A program made the translations under genes and the position numbers. Positions 62,576 to 64,000 of a stretch of DNA of 64,000 nt are shown piece after piece; the stretch's first letter is position 1, and each line of letters starts with the position of its first letter. This stretch comes from Sabellastarte sp. h YS-2021 (lineage: Eukaryota > Annelida > Polychaeta > Sabellida > Sabellidae), in the NCBI GenBank assembly GCA_964017235.1, contig OZ024929.1, positions 61,847,603-61,911,602 on the forward strand, read 5' to 3'. A model generated the notes under the pieces. The model saw nothing but the letters and a program-made list of their open reading frames with translations, was not told where the DNA came from and did not search any database.

Positions 62576-63880
62576 CTATTTGTGGATTTGCTGAGCAGCC
62601 ACTACTGGCCCCAAATGATAGAGCTCTGGGTCAGCCCATGCCACATCTTTCAGATAAAATTGAGTAAAAGTATTATGGGATTTCCAATGGCAGGCTGATA
62701 AAATTTGCTCCAGGGAGACGCCTGCCTGGAAGGCCTTTGAAGCTGCGAAGGACCTGACATCATCTGAGAGCTCATAACATAGGATCACAGTCTGCTTGAT
62801 CCATGAGGAGATAGTAGCAGGTGAGATGTCTTTGTCGAAACCTTTTTTGAATGAGACAAAGACCAACTCCTTATTCTGCCTGAGGTCTGAGGTCCTGTCC
62901 AGGTAGTAGCGCAATGCTCTGACCGGACATAGGGATCTGTCAGACTTGAGGGATCTATCCAGGGTAGGAGCCAGGGCTGGTATAACCACTGGGGCCACAC
63001 TGTCTGGACCCTCTTTTGCCAGCTGATTCTTTGACAGAAAGCTGGGTGATGGATACAGAGAAACCTTCAACCAGTCAGACTGATGTCTTATGTTTCTGTT
63101 TAGCCAAGCATGTAACTCACTTCTTCTTTTGCCTGACCCAAGGGCTAAGAGGAAGACTGTCTTGAAGGTCAAATGCTTCAGAGATGCCTCCTTAATTGGT
63201 TCGAAAGGAGCCTTAGTCAATTGGTGTAGTACCAAGGAGAGGTTCCAGGAGGGAATTCCCCTCCGACCTTTGGGTCTGTCTCTATGGACACTATCCAGGA
63301 GACGTGTGAGGTTTTCATCCTTGCTAATATTGATGGGCGAATTACCCAATTTATCAGCAATGGCTGACCTGTAACCATCAATGGTACCGGGCTGTAGCTT
63401 CCTGTCCTAAAATAGGTACATAAGGAAGTCAGCCACTGTATTCACAGTGGGTGCCCTGAAGTCCACCTGATTAGAGATGCACCACTTTGTAAAAATGGCC
63501 CACTTTGCCTCATAGACTGATCGGGTGGATCCCCCTTGAGGAGCCTCAATCCTCTCTGCTACTGCCTTGGAGAAACCTTGTCTCTTGATTGCTGTGGCTC
63601 TAGGAGCCAGGCATGGAGATTCAAGTTGGTCAGATTTCTGTGAGGGATCTAATTGAACAGTTGTGTTAAAAGGTTGGGCAGGAAAGGCAGGCTCAGTGGG
63701 ATTTGACTGGACATGGCTACCAGATCCCAAAACCAGGGCATGTTCGGCCACCCCGGGGCAATCAAAATGATTCTCATGCCTGGGGTGTCCTGCAACTTCT
63801 CCACCACTTTGCCCAAGATGGCTGTTGGTGGGAAGGCGTAAGCATCCAGATCCTCCCATGGCAGACTGAGTGGCCAGGTG
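62576..63880 (-). pseudogene. Copy 3 tyrosine recombinase, inactivated
   Basis: One frame covers 63349-62576 and, across a single TAG at 63407-63409, extends upstream to about 63880. Motifs kept: STRSVYEAKWAIFTKWC, IDGYRSAIADK, SGKRRSELHAW (Arg), ACHWKSHNTF and QFYLKDVAW (Tyr). Relative to copy 2, about 12 residues are missing between LCYELSD and DVRSF near 62764. That removes the His of the H-x2-R catalytic motif. The stop codon and this deletion each predict loss of function. Confidence 0.88.
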
Positions 63881-64000
63881 GTCTGGTACCGGTGACACAA
63901 ATAGAGGCAACTGGTTGTTGAACCTTGTGGCAAACAAGTCCACTTGAGGTCGGTGCCACCTGCTGCATATAGCTTGGAAGACCTCTGGAAGGAGAGACCA
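63649..64000 (-). pseudogene. Copy 3 pol C-terminal part (MT-like domain), frameshifted
   Basis: From the window edge the frame reads SLLPEVF, SRWHRPQVDLFATRFNNQL and FVSPVPD. Near 63885 it shifts to another frame that reads LSLPWEDLDAYAFPP and IAPGWPNMPWFWDLV (63649-63933). These are the linker and methyltransferase-like motifs that follow RNase H in copies 1 and 2. RT and RNase H lie beyond the window. Confidence 0.82.

Larger units (their letters stand above)
61830..64000 (-). mobile_element. DIRS-type element, copy 3 (YR-side part; runs off the window)
   Basis: YR-side ITR from about 61837, ICR 62114-62210, an A/G tract, YR, and the end of pol up to the window edge. It is the same family as the fragment at 46630-46830. 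The YR carries a nonsense codon and a deletion, and pol has a frameshift, so this copy is dead. The gag side is outside the window. Confidence 0.88.

Overview
The window looks like gene-poor, repeat-dense DNA from the nuclear genome of an invertebrate animal. I see no convincing host gene, no tRNA or rRNA, and nothing prokaryotic. Its content is two LINE families (one with a 2A-like peptide in its endonuclease ORF), DIRS-type tyrosine-recombinase retrotransposons, hAT-type and small TIR elements, and AT-rich tandem arrays with units of about 120-170 bp (one about 320 bp). That mix fits a marine bilaterian such as a mollusc, brachiopod, hemichordate or cephalochordate. The species cannot be fixed from the sequence.

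Layout. 1-11.25 kb: satellite-like arrays, several carried inside modular mobile units, plus DIRS terminal-repeat fragments and a 390-bp hAT MITE at 8041-8430. 11.26-14.15 kb: a 5'-truncated L1-like LINE on the + strand. 14.16-15.8 kb: a DIRS terminal fragment and a 150-bp array. 15.8-19.65 kb: a near full-length CR1/L2-like LINE on the - strand with a 2A-like motif, then a second 3' fragment on + (19.7-20.5 kb). 20.6-22.0 kb: DIRS remnants and an array. 22.19-28.44 kb: DIRS copy 1. 28.6-34.8 kb: arrays, a 366-bp TIR element and duplicated DIRS ends. 34.8-36.96 kb: the 5' part of a different DIRS family (D). 37-46.8 kb: arrays, including a 121-bp array with RFX X-box palindromes, and hAT copy A (43958-45459). 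47.96-61.84 kb: an old DIRS (copy 4) split by a young, apparently intact DIRS (copy 2, 51428-57605) and by hAT copy B (57661-59758). From 61.84 kb to the window end: DIRS copy 3, joined directly to the terminus of copy 4.

How the DIRS genes work together. Each complete copy has inverted terminal repeats (ITRs), an internal complementary region (ICR) that copies the two outer ends as they would be joined in a circle, a gag-like ORF, an RT-RNase H-methyltransferase-like ORF, and a tyrosine recombinase (YR). In copy 2 the gag frame and the YR frame are one frame of 1,714 codons broken by a single UGA. That UGA is followed by CAA UUA, which fits the CARYYA readthrough context. In copy 1 the homologous UGA is followed by CAA UCA, which also fits. 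Directly after the UGA the frame encodes a conserved cysteine-rich array. It then stays open for the whole length of the overlapping pol ORF before reaching the YR domain. I regard this candidate Gag-UGA-Cys-YR readthrough architecture as the most interesting signal in the window. Next come the head-to-tail copy 4/copy 3 junction at a shared terminal core, and a conserved A(n)G(n) tract downstream of YR.

All identities, alignments and counts were made by eye.
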